A program made the translations under genes and the position numbers. Positions 1 through 6,344 of a stretch of 16,954 bases of DNA are shown in pieces. How positions within the stretch are numbered: the stretch's first letter is position 1; each line of letters opens with the position of its first letter. The notes below the pieces were generated by a model that saw only the letters and a program-made list of their open reading frames with translations, was not told the origin of the DNA and made no database searches. Source of the stretch: an uncultured bacterium (GTDB taxonomy: Bacteria > Verrucomicrobiota > Lentisphaeria > Victivallales > Victivallaceae); contig URVC01000069.1 of NCBI GenBank assembly GCA_900551245.1, forward strand, positions 1 through 16,954, in the 5' to 3' direction.

Positions 1-137
1 AGGCTCAAATAGGGTGGTTAGAATGACGATTTCAAAGAATTATGGGACGGCACTGCAATTAATTTAATCTTTCCGAATCGTTTTTTCAAGCGGCAGCGAA
101 AAAAGAGAAAGGGAATTGCATAAGGAATATTGAAAAT
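1..137. other. AT-rich upstream flank without a recognisable gene
   Basis: This stretch is clearly more AT-rich than the rest of the window. I see no ORF with a ribosome-binding site, no tRNA and no terminator. It is most likely intergenic space upstream of the first promoter. Confidence 0.5.
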
Positions 138-166
138 TTGACAAACCGCAATTTTCATGATATAAT
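138..166 (+). promoter_or_regulatory. Consensus sigma70 promoter for the first secreted paralogue
   Basis: TTGACA at 138-143, a 17-bp spacer, then TATAAT at 161-166. Both hexamers match the consensus exactly. Transcription should begin near 173, giving a leader of about 45 nt before the ATG at 219. This also shows that an in-frame TTG at 138 is the -35 box and not a start codon. Confidence 0.85.
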
Positions 167-218
167 AGATAATATTCCGTCATTGTACGGGTTACACACA
201 AAGAAAGGAGCTGCAACC

Positions 219-740
219 ATGAAAAGAATCCTCCCTCTTCTCCTCCTCTGCGCCTTCAGCACCCTCGTTGCCGGAGCGGCGGAAACTCTGATTCACCAGG
301 CGGCATTTCAGGCCCCCAGAAAAGGGTTCGGCTTCTGGAACACACCGGATCTGCAGACGGCCGCAAGCGTTGTCGACGGCACAGCGAAAATTATGTTCAA
401 AGCGAACAATGCGGCAAAACAGAATCCTTACAATGCGCAGTTTATGGTTCCTTATAACAAAGGATTCAAAGCGGGCGTGAAATACCGGGTGGAAGCGACG
501 GTCAAATCCAGTGCGGACCTGAAGGTCAAAATGGCGATCACCCTCAACCAGAAACCGTGGACACAGCTGACAGGCAAAGATTTCGACCTGAAAGCCGGCG
601 AGGCGAAGACTCTCGTTCTCACCTTCAGTCCCGCCGCGGATGTGACAGGCAATTACCGCCTTCCGATGTTCGGCCTCGGGCTGGCGAAAGCCGATACCAC
701 TGTGGAAATTTCCAACGTGAAGTGCTTTGAAATAAAGTAA
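219..740 (+). CDS. Small secreted protein, CBM-like beta-sandwich (paralogue 1 of a tandem pair)
   Basis: This 173-residue protein begins with a clear Sec signal peptide: basic residues, a leucine-rich core, and likely cleavage near residues 19-21 (VAGAA). The start at 219 is preceded by AAAGGAG at 204-210, at good spacing. The mature part resembles the galactose-binding-like fold of carbohydrate-binding modules. It has an N-terminal FW pair, a central FKAGVKYR segment like the 'L.aGk.Y' strand of CBM4/9 domains, and a closing TVEISNVKCFEIK strand. There is no catalytic domain. The function is unknown; binding of a glycan or surface polymer is inference. It is closely related to the next gene, and its perfect promoter and its own terminator suggest abundant, monocistronic expression. 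The gene is confident, the fold moderate, the role low. Confidence 0.85.
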   Translation: MKRILPLLLLCAFSTLVAGAAETLIHQAAFQAPRKGFGFWNTPDLQTAASVVDGTAKIMFKANNAAKQNPYNAQFMVPYNKGFKAGVKYRVEATVKSSADLKVKMAITLNQKPWTQLTGKDFDLKAGEAKTLVLTFSPAADVTGNYRLPMFGLGLAKADTTVEISNVKCFEIK

Positions 741-761
741 GCCGACGACCAGACTTTACCG

Positions 762-794
762 ACGTTCCGGAGGATGCCTCCGGAACGTTTTTTT
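762..794 (+). terminator. Rho-independent terminator after paralogue 1
   Basis: A perfect 12-bp stem (762-773 with 777-788) closes a 3-nt loop and runs into seven consecutive T residues (788-794). It lies 21 nt after the stop codon and separates the two paralogues into independent transcripts. Confidence 0.93.
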
Positions 795-816
795 CTCTGG
801 AATATGCACTTGTCGT

Positions 817-845
817 TTGACAACCCCTTGTCGATATGGTATATT
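817..845 (+). promoter_or_regulatory. Sigma70 promoter for the second secreted paralogue
   Basis: TTGACA at 817-822, a 17-bp spacer, and TATATT at 840-845 (five of six consensus bases). The predicted start is near 852, giving a leader of about 50 nt. The arrangement is nearly the same as at the first paralogue's promoter. Confidence 0.8.
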
Positions 846-901
846 TTATACTCATGTCCTGCGACATGGTCAAACGATTATAAACAAGGGGTTCTATAAA
901 A

Positions 902-1426
902 ATGAAGAAGATTCTGACCGTTCTCGCGCTCTGCGTCTTTGCCGCATTCGCGGGAACCGCCGCAACGGAAAATCTGCTTGAAGAAGCGGTATTCCAGCCG
1001 GAAAAGAAGAACTTCACCTTCTGGAAGGTGAAGGATCTGGAAGCGTCCACCACCGTCAGAAACGGCGTGGTGAAAATCACCGTCAAGACGAACAAGGCCG
1101 ACAAAGCCAATCTCTACAACGCACAGTTTATCGTACCCTACAACAAGGGATTCAAGGCGGGCGTACACTATCGTGCGGAAGTGACCATCAAATCCAGCAC
1201 CGATCTCAAGATCGCCATGAACATCTCCCTCAACCAAAAGCCGTGGACCAGCCTCCGCGGCAAAACCATCCAGCTCAAGGAAGGAGTTCCGACGGTCGCC
1301 GCGCTCAACTTCTCCACCGCGGAGGACATCTCCGGCAACTACCGCGTCCCCATGCTCGCCATCGGTCTGGCTCCGGCCGGCAGCACGGTGGAGATCTCCA
1401 GCGTGAAACTCTTCGAAGTGAAGTAG
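902..1426 (+). CDS. Small secreted protein, CBM-like beta-sandwich (paralogue 2 of a tandem pair)
   Basis: This 174-residue protein has a signal peptide (MKKILTVLAL core, probable cleavage around residues 19-21). The mature part aligns without gaps to the preceding protein over 153 residues, with about 86 identities by hand count (56%). Conservation sits in three blocks: YNAQF.VPYNKGFKAGV, KSS.DLK...I.LNQKPWT, and GNYR.PM with TVEIS.VK.FE.K. The loops between them have diverged, as expected for an old duplication with a preserved core. The start at 902 has AAGGGG upstream at 886-891. Like its neighbour it has its own promoter and terminator. No enzymatic motif is visible. A carbohydrate-binding or structural surface role is possible but not shown. 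Confidence 0.87.
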   Translation: MKKILTVLALCVFAAFAGTAATENLLEEAVFQPEKKNFTFWKVKDLEASTTVRNGVVKITVKTNKADKANLYNAQFIVPYNKGFKAGVHYRAEVTIKSSTDLKIAMNISLNQKPWTSLRGKTIQLKEGVPTVAALNFSTAEDISGNYRVPMLAIGLAPAGSTVEISSVKLFEVK

Positions 1427-1445
1427 GACTCTCTGAAGTCAGCAC

Positions 1446-1484
1446 ACTGCGGTTCCTGATCTCATAGGAACCGCAGTTTTTTTT
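1446..1484 (+). terminator. Rho-independent terminator after paralogue 2
   Basis: A perfect 12-bp stem (1446-1457 with 1466-1477) closes an 8-nt loop and ends in eight T residues (1477-1484). It lies 19 nt after the stop codon of the second paralogue. Confidence 0.93.
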
Positions 1485-1494
1485 GAGAAAAAGA

Positions 1495-1516
1495 GAGCCG
1501 TCGCCCCGGACGGCTC
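1495..1516 (-). terminator. Hairpin resembling a minus-strand terminator
   Basis: GAGCCGTC (1495-1502) pairs perfectly with GACGGCTC (1509-1516) around a 6-nt loop. Read on the minus strand it is followed by TCTCTTTTTCTC, a T-rich tail. On the plus strand there is no T tail. It could end an unannotated minus-strand transcript from the 1517-1690 spacer, or it may simply be a stable hairpin. Confidence 0.4.
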
Positions 1517-1634
1517 CGGAACGCACCGCTGTTCCCTGACAGCATTCGAAGAATGATTCGGTGTCCGGCAATGTCTCTCCGAGCAACCTCAAACAAGATT
1601 GCCGGAAAGTAATGTGATTTTCTCTACTCCCGCT

Positions 1635-1662
1635 TTGAAAACCGCATCGGCGGCAGTACATT
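1635..1662 (+). promoter_or_regulatory. Possible promoter for the 1695-2483 gene
   Basis: TTGAAA at 1635-1640, a 16-bp spacer, and TACATT at 1657-1662. An 8-bp inverted repeat, AGTAATGT (1608-1615) and ACATTACT (1658-1665), straddles it and covers the -10 box. The match is moderate. Confidence 0.45.
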
Positions 1663-1694
1663 ACTGAGTATTCAGCAAGAGGGAGTTTCGAAAA

Positions 1695-2483
1695 ATGAAG
1701 AGAGGAATCCGCCTTTCGGCGGCTGTTCTGCTGGCGGTCGCCGTCTCCATTCCGGCGGCGGCGGTGGTACCGCTCCGCATGTCCGCGGACGACGTGTTCC
1801 GCATCACTGTTCCGGACGACTGGAAGGCGGAAGTTCAGAAATATGTTCCGCGCCGCACCGCAACAGTGGTGATCCACGGTGCCGGCGACGCCTTCCGCGC
1901 CCGGTTGACGTTCCACGCCGACAACGACGGCCGCGAACGGTTCAACACGCCCGAAAAACTGGAGCGGCAGGTCCGCCTCGCCGCCCGCGCCACACTGCGC
2001 GAAGCCATCGAGGGGCATCTTCATCTCCACCCCTTCTCCGCGGGGGGGCGGTATGGAGCGCTGCTCTATCTGACCCGGCAGAAGTTCGTCAACACCGATC
2101 CCCCCGCCGGCGAGTGGCGCTACCGCACCGTCGGCGCCATGCGCCTCTCACCGGACAGCGCTCTGATATTTCTGCTCGACACCAACAAAATCGGTGACCG
2201 GGAATTCGCCCGGCTGCTCGATTGTCTGAACCGCCTCGCCCGGCCGCGCCCCGCGCCGCCGGAGCGGGAAAACTGGACCATCTCCCGCCCCGATCTGGCC
2301 CTGAAAGCGGCCATCTCCTCGTTCGGGGAAAAACTGGATCTCTACCGCCCCCTCTCCGCCACACTGGAAGAGGGCGTCTGGTTCGTCACCGGCCGCAAAC
2401 TCGACAATGCCGATGACTCGGAACACATCATCACCGTCAAACTTGACGCCGTGGACGGTAAAGTTCTCGGCGCCTCATTTTGA
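1695..2483 (+). CDS. Secreted protein of unknown function with PepSY-like C-terminus
   Basis: I do not recognise this 262-residue protein as a named family. It starts with a signal peptide (MKRGIRLSAAVLLAVAV, probable cleavage near residue 23, PAAA). Residues about 30-150 read like a single mixed alpha/beta domain; the stretch FRITVPDDWKAEV recalls the opening of PsbP/DcrB-like domains. A proline- and arginine-rich linker (RPRPAPPERE) follows. The last 70 residues contain an alternating strand pattern ending in VKLDAVDGKVLGASF, which resembles the closing hairpin of PepSY or NTF2-like domains. Both resemblances are weak. The ATG at 1695 has GAGGGAG about 8 nt upstream. It is followed by the lipocalin gene after 159 nt; both proteins are exported, but no joint role can be inferred. 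Confidence 0.8.
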   Translation: MKRGIRLSAAVLLAVAVSIPAAAVVPLRMSADDVFRITVPDDWKAEVQKYVPRRTATVVIHGAGDAFRARLTFHADNDGRERFNTPEKLERQVRLAARATLREAIEGHLHLHPFSAGGRYGALLYLTRQKFVNTDPPAGEWRYRTVGAMRLSPDSALIFLLDTNKIGDREFARLLDCLNRLARPRPAPPERENWTISRPDLALKAAISSFGEKLDLYRPLSATLEEGVWFVTGRKLDNADDSEHIITVKLDAVDGKVLGASF

Positions 2484-2531
2484 AAGGAGATGGTATGATA
2501 AATAGCTGACGTTCGCGGTTTCTGCTTGCGG

Positions 2532-2560
2532 CGTGTAATTTATGGCGATTAACTTACACG
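2532..2560. repeat. Inverted repeat in the spacer before the lipocalin gene
   Basis: CGTGTAA (2532-2538) and TTACACG (2554-2560) form a perfect 7-bp inverted repeat around a 15-nt AT-rich centre. It could be a regulator site or a weak hairpin about 80 nt before the lipocalin start. No convincing promoter was found beside it. Confidence 0.35.
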
Positions 2561-2642
2561 TATGGAAGCGGACAGGTTGCAGACTGAATTATTCAATGAG
2601 GCGCTTCTGAGAGGAGGATGACCCCGGAAAGGAGAGAGAGAA

Positions 2643-3173
2643 ATGATCCGAACCATTCTTCTTCTGGCCGCGTCCGCAGTCGCCGCAATCTTCTCCGGCT
2701 GTCGCAGCGCGGAGTCGACCGCCTCCATCCCCGCAGTGCGTCCCTTCGACGCGGAACGCTACCTCGGCACCTGGTATGAGATCGCCCGGCTGCCGCACTC
2801 CTTCGAGCGCGACATGACCAAAGTCACCGCGGTTTACACTGCCCGCAAGGACGGCGGCATCGACGTGCTCAACGCCGGATGGCGCGACGGCGAATACCGC
2901 ACCGCCCGCGGCCGCGCCCGCTTCCGGGGGGATTCGACCGTCGGCGAGCTGGAGGTCTCCTTTTTCGGCCCCTTCTACGGGCAGTACCGGATCATCGCTC
3001 TGGCGCCGGACTACTCCAGCGCCATGGTGACCAGCTCCACATGCGACTATCTGTGGATTCTCGCGCGCGAATCGACGCTTCCTCTGGAGACCTTCCGCCA
3101 GTACAAAGAACAGGCGGCGAAACTCGGATTCAACGTCGCCGCCCTGGAGTATCCCAACGGCCGCCCGGAGTAA
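2643..3173 (+). CDS. blc: Outer-membrane lipocalin lipoprotein (Blc family)
   Basis: This 176-residue protein is a bacterial lipocalin. The N-terminus is a lipoprotein signal with the lipobox FSGC, giving acylated Cys20 after cleavage. The signature lipocalin motif GTWYEIARLP lies at residues 42-51. The later hallmark strand YLWILAR, followed by a C-terminal helix (LPLETFRQYKEQAAKLGF), matches the Blc layout and its usual length of about 175 residues. Family members bind lysophospholipids or fatty acids at the inner face of the outer membrane and are linked to envelope stress. AAAGGAG at 2628-2634 sits 8 nt before the ATG. An ATG at 2618 follows its own purine-rich stretch but is out of frame. 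The stop codon lies in the loop of a strong hairpin shared with the convergent glycosidase gene. Confidence 0.93.
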   Translation: MIRTILLLAASAVAAIFSGCRSAESTASIPAVRPFDAERYLGTWYEIARLPHSFERDMTKVTAVYTARKDGGIDVLNAGWRDGEYRTARGRARFRGDSTVGELEVSFFGPFYGQYRIIALAPDYSSAMVTSSTCDYLWILARESTLPLETFRQYKEQAAKLGFNVAALEYPNGRPE

Positions 3174-3185
3174 GTTCCGGGCGGC
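3160..3185. terminator. Hairpin between converging lipocalin and glycosidase genes
   Basis: GCCGCCCGGA (3160-3169) pairs perfectly with TCCGGGCGGC (3176-3185). The 6-nt loop contains the lipocalin TAA stop (3171-3173). It lacks a T tract on either strand. Its place between two converging stops suggests a bidirectional transcript end or RNA 3'-end stabiliser rather than a classical terminator. Confidence 0.5.
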
Positions 3186-3194
3186 GTACGCGCC

Positions 3195-5138
3195 TCAGCT
3201 CCGCTGATACCGGAGCACCGCACCGGTGTTCCGGGGCAGTCGAAGCACCCCTTCCGCATCGGGAGCGGGGCCGATCGGAGCATCAACCAGCTTCCAGCCG
3301 GGAGCATGGAGCGTATCGGCCAGCTCTTCCGGCGTATTGTTGACCGCGACCACCAGCAGAGTATCGGCATCGACCTCGTGCTCGGTCAGCGTGAGCGCGG
3401 GATTCTGCCGGGTGACGTTGCGCTTCACCCCGGCAAGTTCGGCGAGAAGCTGATAGACCCGGTAGTACTCGGGCTTCCCGTCGGCAAAGACGCGCGGCAT
3501 TTCGACCAGCGCGGTTTCCAGCGGCACATTGCAGCAGATCAGCAAACCGCGGCCGTAGCGGTTGCAGACCAGAGCCGGGTTCCCCTCCCCGTCTTCCGCG
3601 AGGACCTCGCCGCAACGGTTGCGGTAGCGGACGAGAAACTCCGCCGGCACCGACAGATCCAGACCGCGCGCCGCGTTGACAATCCGCCCGGGCGCCGCGG
3701 CTTTGGCGACATATTCGATATCGACGCCGAACGGGCCGGTGAACGGCTCCAGCGAACCGTTGTCGCTCGAAACATAGAGCACCGCCCCTTCCTCCACAGC
3801 GTGAAGCAGTTCCATCCAGCGATGCCGCGAAATGACCCAGGTCCCGGTGACCGAAGGCAGAAGATAGAATTTCGACGGCTTGAGCGGCTGGTCGGCATAC
3901 TGAAATTCAATGTCGAAGCCCGCCTGCTTGGCGAGCAGGAAGCTCAGATACCCGACGCCCCACTGATCCTGATGCTGAGAGAGAATGCAGACCGCATCCC
4001 TCCGGAAGGCCGGAAGCGGAAGTTCAGCTACCATCCGGCCGAATTTGCCCAGCTCCTCCATCACCGGTTTCGGCGAACGGTCGGTGCGGAGCAGCCCGAG
4101 GCAGCGCTCCATGCCGACCCAGTCGTACGGCGTATGCGGCAGTTCGGTCTGGTCATGACCGCACCACCAGAGCAGTCCGCGGCAGTCGTGGGCGTAGGAG
4201 TTCCAGAGCATATTCCGCAGATAGTCGGCCGCGACCCGCTCGCTCGACAGGCAGGGACCGAGCGAACCCGCCTCCTCCACGAAGGCGGGAACATTGCCGA
4301 CGTCTCCGTAGAGCCGGGTCTCCGCCGCCGCATGAAAGGCGTTGCGCATCGTATTGACCGGGTCGATCCGGCAGTGCGGCGTAAACAACGGATAGGGATG
4401 TGTGCAGAGAATATCGGTCGTCTCCGCCTGGTCCGCAATCAGAATGTGCCGGTTCGGTTGATCCTCGCAGAGAAGGCTGTGCATGCCGGAGACCACCGGC
4501 CGGACCGGGTCCGCCAGACGAATCGCCGAGGAAATTGCATTGCACCAGTTCCAGAACTCATCCGACGAAGCGACAATGCCCATGCAGTTGCACTCATTCC
4601 CGAGATCCCAGGCGGCGATCGCGCGGCAATCCTTCAGCGTCTCCACAAAATAACGGACAAACCGCACCTGCCAGCGGATCGCCTGCGCGTCGGTCAGCAC
4701 GTTGACCCGCTCGAATGCCGGCGGAACATGCATGCGGCCGGACATCCACCCGGTCACCAGCCCGACGATCAGCGAAATTCCATACCGTTCCGCCAGTTCG
4801 GCAAAACAGCGGAAACGCTCGATCATCACCTCGTCCACCCCGGCCCGTCCGGCGGGCGTATCGGGCAGCGGCTCCTCGCCGAAACGCATTTCGATGAAGG
4901 TCTGCGCCCAGGTGGTGTGCGCCGTGAGCGGCTGAAAATCCGGCCAGAGCGGAAAGGCGCGGATCACCTGCACGCCCGCTTTGGAAAGCGCCGCCAGGTC
5001 CGCCTCCACCGAAGCGGCATCCCAGTTGCGCCACATCCGGGTCCCGGCATGGCTCGCCCAGTAGTTGCAGCCGACAAAGAAAGGTTTCCCGGAAGCGAAA
5101 ATCCCCGCTTCCGGCCGACGGTGTTCTGTTTGACTCAT
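3195..5138 (-). CDS. Cytoplasmic clan GH-A glycoside hydrolase (GH5/beta-mannanase-like)
   Basis: This 647-residue enzyme has no signal peptide, so it acts on imported oligosaccharides. Residues about 15-360 form a (beta/alpha)8 barrel of the GH5/COG3934 type. The strand-4 motif WDLGNECN gives the proton donor Glu182 preceded by Asn181. A histidine-tyrosine motif (THPYPLF) follows, and the strand-7 motif AFVEEAG supplies the likely nucleophile Glu289. The remaining roughly 290 residues look like a Rossmann-like domain plus a beta-sandwich, the arrangement used for oligomerisation in GH42-type enzymes. The exact substrate cannot be read; beta-mannosides are favoured because a GH2 beta-mannosidase is also in the window. 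GGGAG lies 9 nt before the ATG. It is divergent from a LacI-type gene, with a palindrome in its leader. Confidence 0.85.
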   Translation of the reverse strand: MSQTEHRRPEAGIFASGKPFFVGCNYWASHAGTRMWRNWDAASVEADLAALSKAGVQVIRAFPLWPDFQPLTAHTTWAQTFIEMRFGEEPLPDTPAGRAGVDEVMIERFRCFAELAERYGISLIVGLVTGWMSGRMHVPPAFERVNVLTDAQAIRWQVRFVRYFVETLKDCRAIAAWDLGNECNCMGIVASSDEFWNWCNAISSAIRLADPVRPVVSGMHSLLCEDQPNRHILIADQAETTDILCTHPYPLFTPHCRIDPVNTMRNAFHAAAETRLYGDVGNVPAFVEEAGSLGPCLSSERVAADYLRNMLWNSYAHDCRGLLWWCGHDQTELPHTPYDWVGMERCLGLLRTDRSPKPVMEELGKFGRMVAELPLPAFRRDAVCILSQHQDQWGVGYLSFLLAKQAGFDIEFQYADQPLKPSKFYLLPSVTGTWVISRHRWMELLHAVEEGAVLYVSSDNGSLEPFTGPFGVDIEYVAKAAAPGRIVNAARGLDLSVPAEFLVRYRNRCGEVLAEDGEGNPALVCNRYGRGLLICCNVPLETALVEMPRVFADGKPEYYRVYQLLAELAGVKRNVTRQNPALTLTEHEVDADTLLVVAVNNTPEELADTLHAPGWKLVDAPIGPAPDAEGVLRLPRNTGAVLRYQRS

Positions 5139-5150
5139 CGTAAAAGCTCC

Positions 5151-5162
5151 CGTTTTAAAACG
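5151..5162. promoter_or_regulatory. Candidate LacI-type operator (perfect palindrome)
   Basis: CGTTTTAAAACG is a perfect 12-bp palindrome. It lies just downstream of the predicted transcription start (about 5166) and just upstream of the Shine-Dalgarno sequence of the minus-strand glycosidase gene, a classic roadblock position. The adjacent divergent LacI-type gene is the obvious candidate regulator. Confidence 0.55.
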
Positions 5163-5172
5163 ATTTTGAAAT

Positions 5173-5201
5173 AGTATACCCAGATTTCACGCAAAAAACA
5201 A
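5173..5201 (-). promoter_or_regulatory. Promoter of the glycosidase gene
   Basis: On the minus strand TTGTTT (5196-5201) is followed by a 17-bp spacer and TATACT (5173-5178). The -10 is good and the -35 poor, as is common for regulated promoters. Confidence 0.6.
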
Positions 5202-5241
5202 CCGGAATTCCCGCTTTCCATGTGGAATAAAAGAAAACGCC

Positions 5242-5270
5242 TTGCAAAATATGGAACAACACGGTATACT
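5242..5270 (+). promoter_or_regulatory. Promoter of the LacI-type gene, giving a leaderless transcript
   Basis: TTGCAA at 5242-5247, a 17-bp spacer and TATACT at 5265-5270. Transcription should start about 7 nt after the -10, at or next to the ATG at 5278. No Shine-Dalgarno sequence is present or could fit. Confidence 0.65.
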
Positions 5271-5277
5271 ATATTCT

Positions 5278-6243
5278 ATGGAGAAGAACTCAAAAACCAC
5301 ACTGCGACAGCTCGCCGAAGTTGCCGGATGCGCCGCCTCCACCGTATCGCGGGCGCTGACCGGTTCCGGCTACGTGTCGCCGCAGTTGCGCAACCGGATC
5401 CTGAAGCTCGCCCGCGAATCGGGGTATTTCACCGAAGAACAGCGCAACATCGCCGTGCTGATTCCGGATACCGCGGATTTTCACGGTTATCTGGGGCTGA
5501 TGCTGCACGCTCTGTTGGAAGAGCTCTCCCGGCAGAAGTTCTGCCCGATGATCCTGCTGGAAAACAACGACGTTCAGCTTGACGAGACAATTCTGCGCGG
5601 CGTGATCACCCTCGCCTACCGCGCCGGAGCGACGGCGGGCTGGTGCAACCGTCACCAACTGCCGCTGGTCTCGATCAACACCGCCCCTGCCCTGCGGGAA
5701 AACATCTATTCGGTCTGCTCCGACGACGAACAGGGGATGAAACTCGCACTCGAATATCTCTGCCGGCGCGGCCACCGCCGAATCGGCCTGTTGACGCTCT
5801 GCTTCCAGCCGCCGGAAGAAAATCTCATTCAGGCGACCCGGTTCCGCAGCTTTCTCGAACTCTGCGCCCGTACGCCGGAAGTTTCCGGATTTCACCGCAA
5901 CCTGCAACAGCGGAACGAACTGCACCGGATTCTGCGCGAACTCATCGACGAAAACTGCACCGCAATCATCGCGGCCGGGGAATCCCTAGGAGCAATCACC
6001 GCACAGGCGCTGCGCGACTTCCGGCTCCGGGTTCCGCAAGACATCTCCCTCATTGCCAGCGAGGACTCCGGCATCTCCTGCTGCCTGACGCCGCCGCAGA
6101 CCACCATCCGTCAGGAGATGGGGCGGATCAGTGCCGAAGCGGTCAACATGCTGAACCGGCAGATCGCCGGGCTGCCGGTCCGCAACGTCACGGTACCATA
6201 CAGCCTGATCGAACGGGAAAGCGTCGCCGATCTCTCCTGCTGA
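5278..6243 (+). CDS. LacI-family transcriptional repressor
   Basis: This 321-residue protein is a typical LacI/GalR regulator. The N-terminal helix-turn-helix (residues about 8-28, TLRQLAEVAGCAASTVSRAL) and the third helix and hinge run to about residue 55. A periplasmic-binding-protein-like effector domain follows, ending in QTTIRQEMGRISAEAVNMLN, the conserved C-terminal subdomain segment. I chose the ATG at 5278 over an in-frame TTG at 5242 because the latter overlaps the -35 box and would add residues before the HTH. It is divergent from the GH5-like glycosidase and most likely represses it, releasing on binding a sugar; the ligand cannot be deduced. The gene appears to be translated from a leaderless mRNA. 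No terminator was seen before the next gene, which has its own promoter. Confidence 0.92.
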   Translation: MEKNSKTTLRQLAEVAGCAASTVSRALTGSGYVSPQLRNRILKLARESGYFTEEQRNIAVLIPDTADFHGYLGLMLHALLEELSRQKFCPMILLENNDVQLDETILRGVITLAYRAGATAGWCNRHQLPLVSINTAPALRENIYSVCSDDEQGMKLALEYLCRRGHRRIGLLTLCFQPPEENLIQATRFRSFLELCARTPEVSGFHRNLQQRNELHRILRELIDENCTAIIAAGESLGAITAQALRDFRLRVPQDISLIASEDSGISCCLTPPQTTIRQEMGRISAEAVNMLNRQIAGLPVRNVTVPYSLIERESVADLSC

Positions 6244-6282
6244 AACCGGGAACAGAAATCCGTCATCCGGCGCAGAATCCGG

Positions 6283-6310
6283 TTGAAACTTCGTCCGGGA
6301 ACGTTATATT
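6283..6310 (+). promoter_or_regulatory. Promoter for the YjbQ-family gene
   Basis: TTGAAA at 6283-6288, a 16-bp spacer and TATATT at 6305-6310. The start is expected near 6317, about 28 nt before the ATG. Confidence 0.6.
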
Positions 6311-6344
6311 TCGAATGGAATCAATCAGAAAAGGAGTTCACATC

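Noticed and set aside
138..218. N-terminal extension of the first secreted protein starting at TTG 138
   Set aside because: The TTG is the -35 box of a consensus promoter, the extension lies largely upstream of the transcription start, and ATG 219 has a good ribosome-binding site and begins a proper signal peptide.
2618..2779. Short ORF from ATG 2618 directly after GAGGAGG
   Set aside because: The ribosome-binding site abuts the ATG with no spacing, and the frame is shifted against the clear lipocalin gene that starts at 2643.
3306..5174. 622-codon open frame antisense to the GH5-like gene
   Set aside because: It is low in hydrophobic structure, rich in Arg, His, Gln and Pro, and lies opposite a gene with clear catalytic motifs. 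GC-rich codon bias explains the long open frame.
5242..5277. Upstream TTG start adding 12 residues to the LacI-type regulator
   Set aside because: It coincides with the -35 hexamer, lies before the predicted transcription start, and adds nothing to the family domain.
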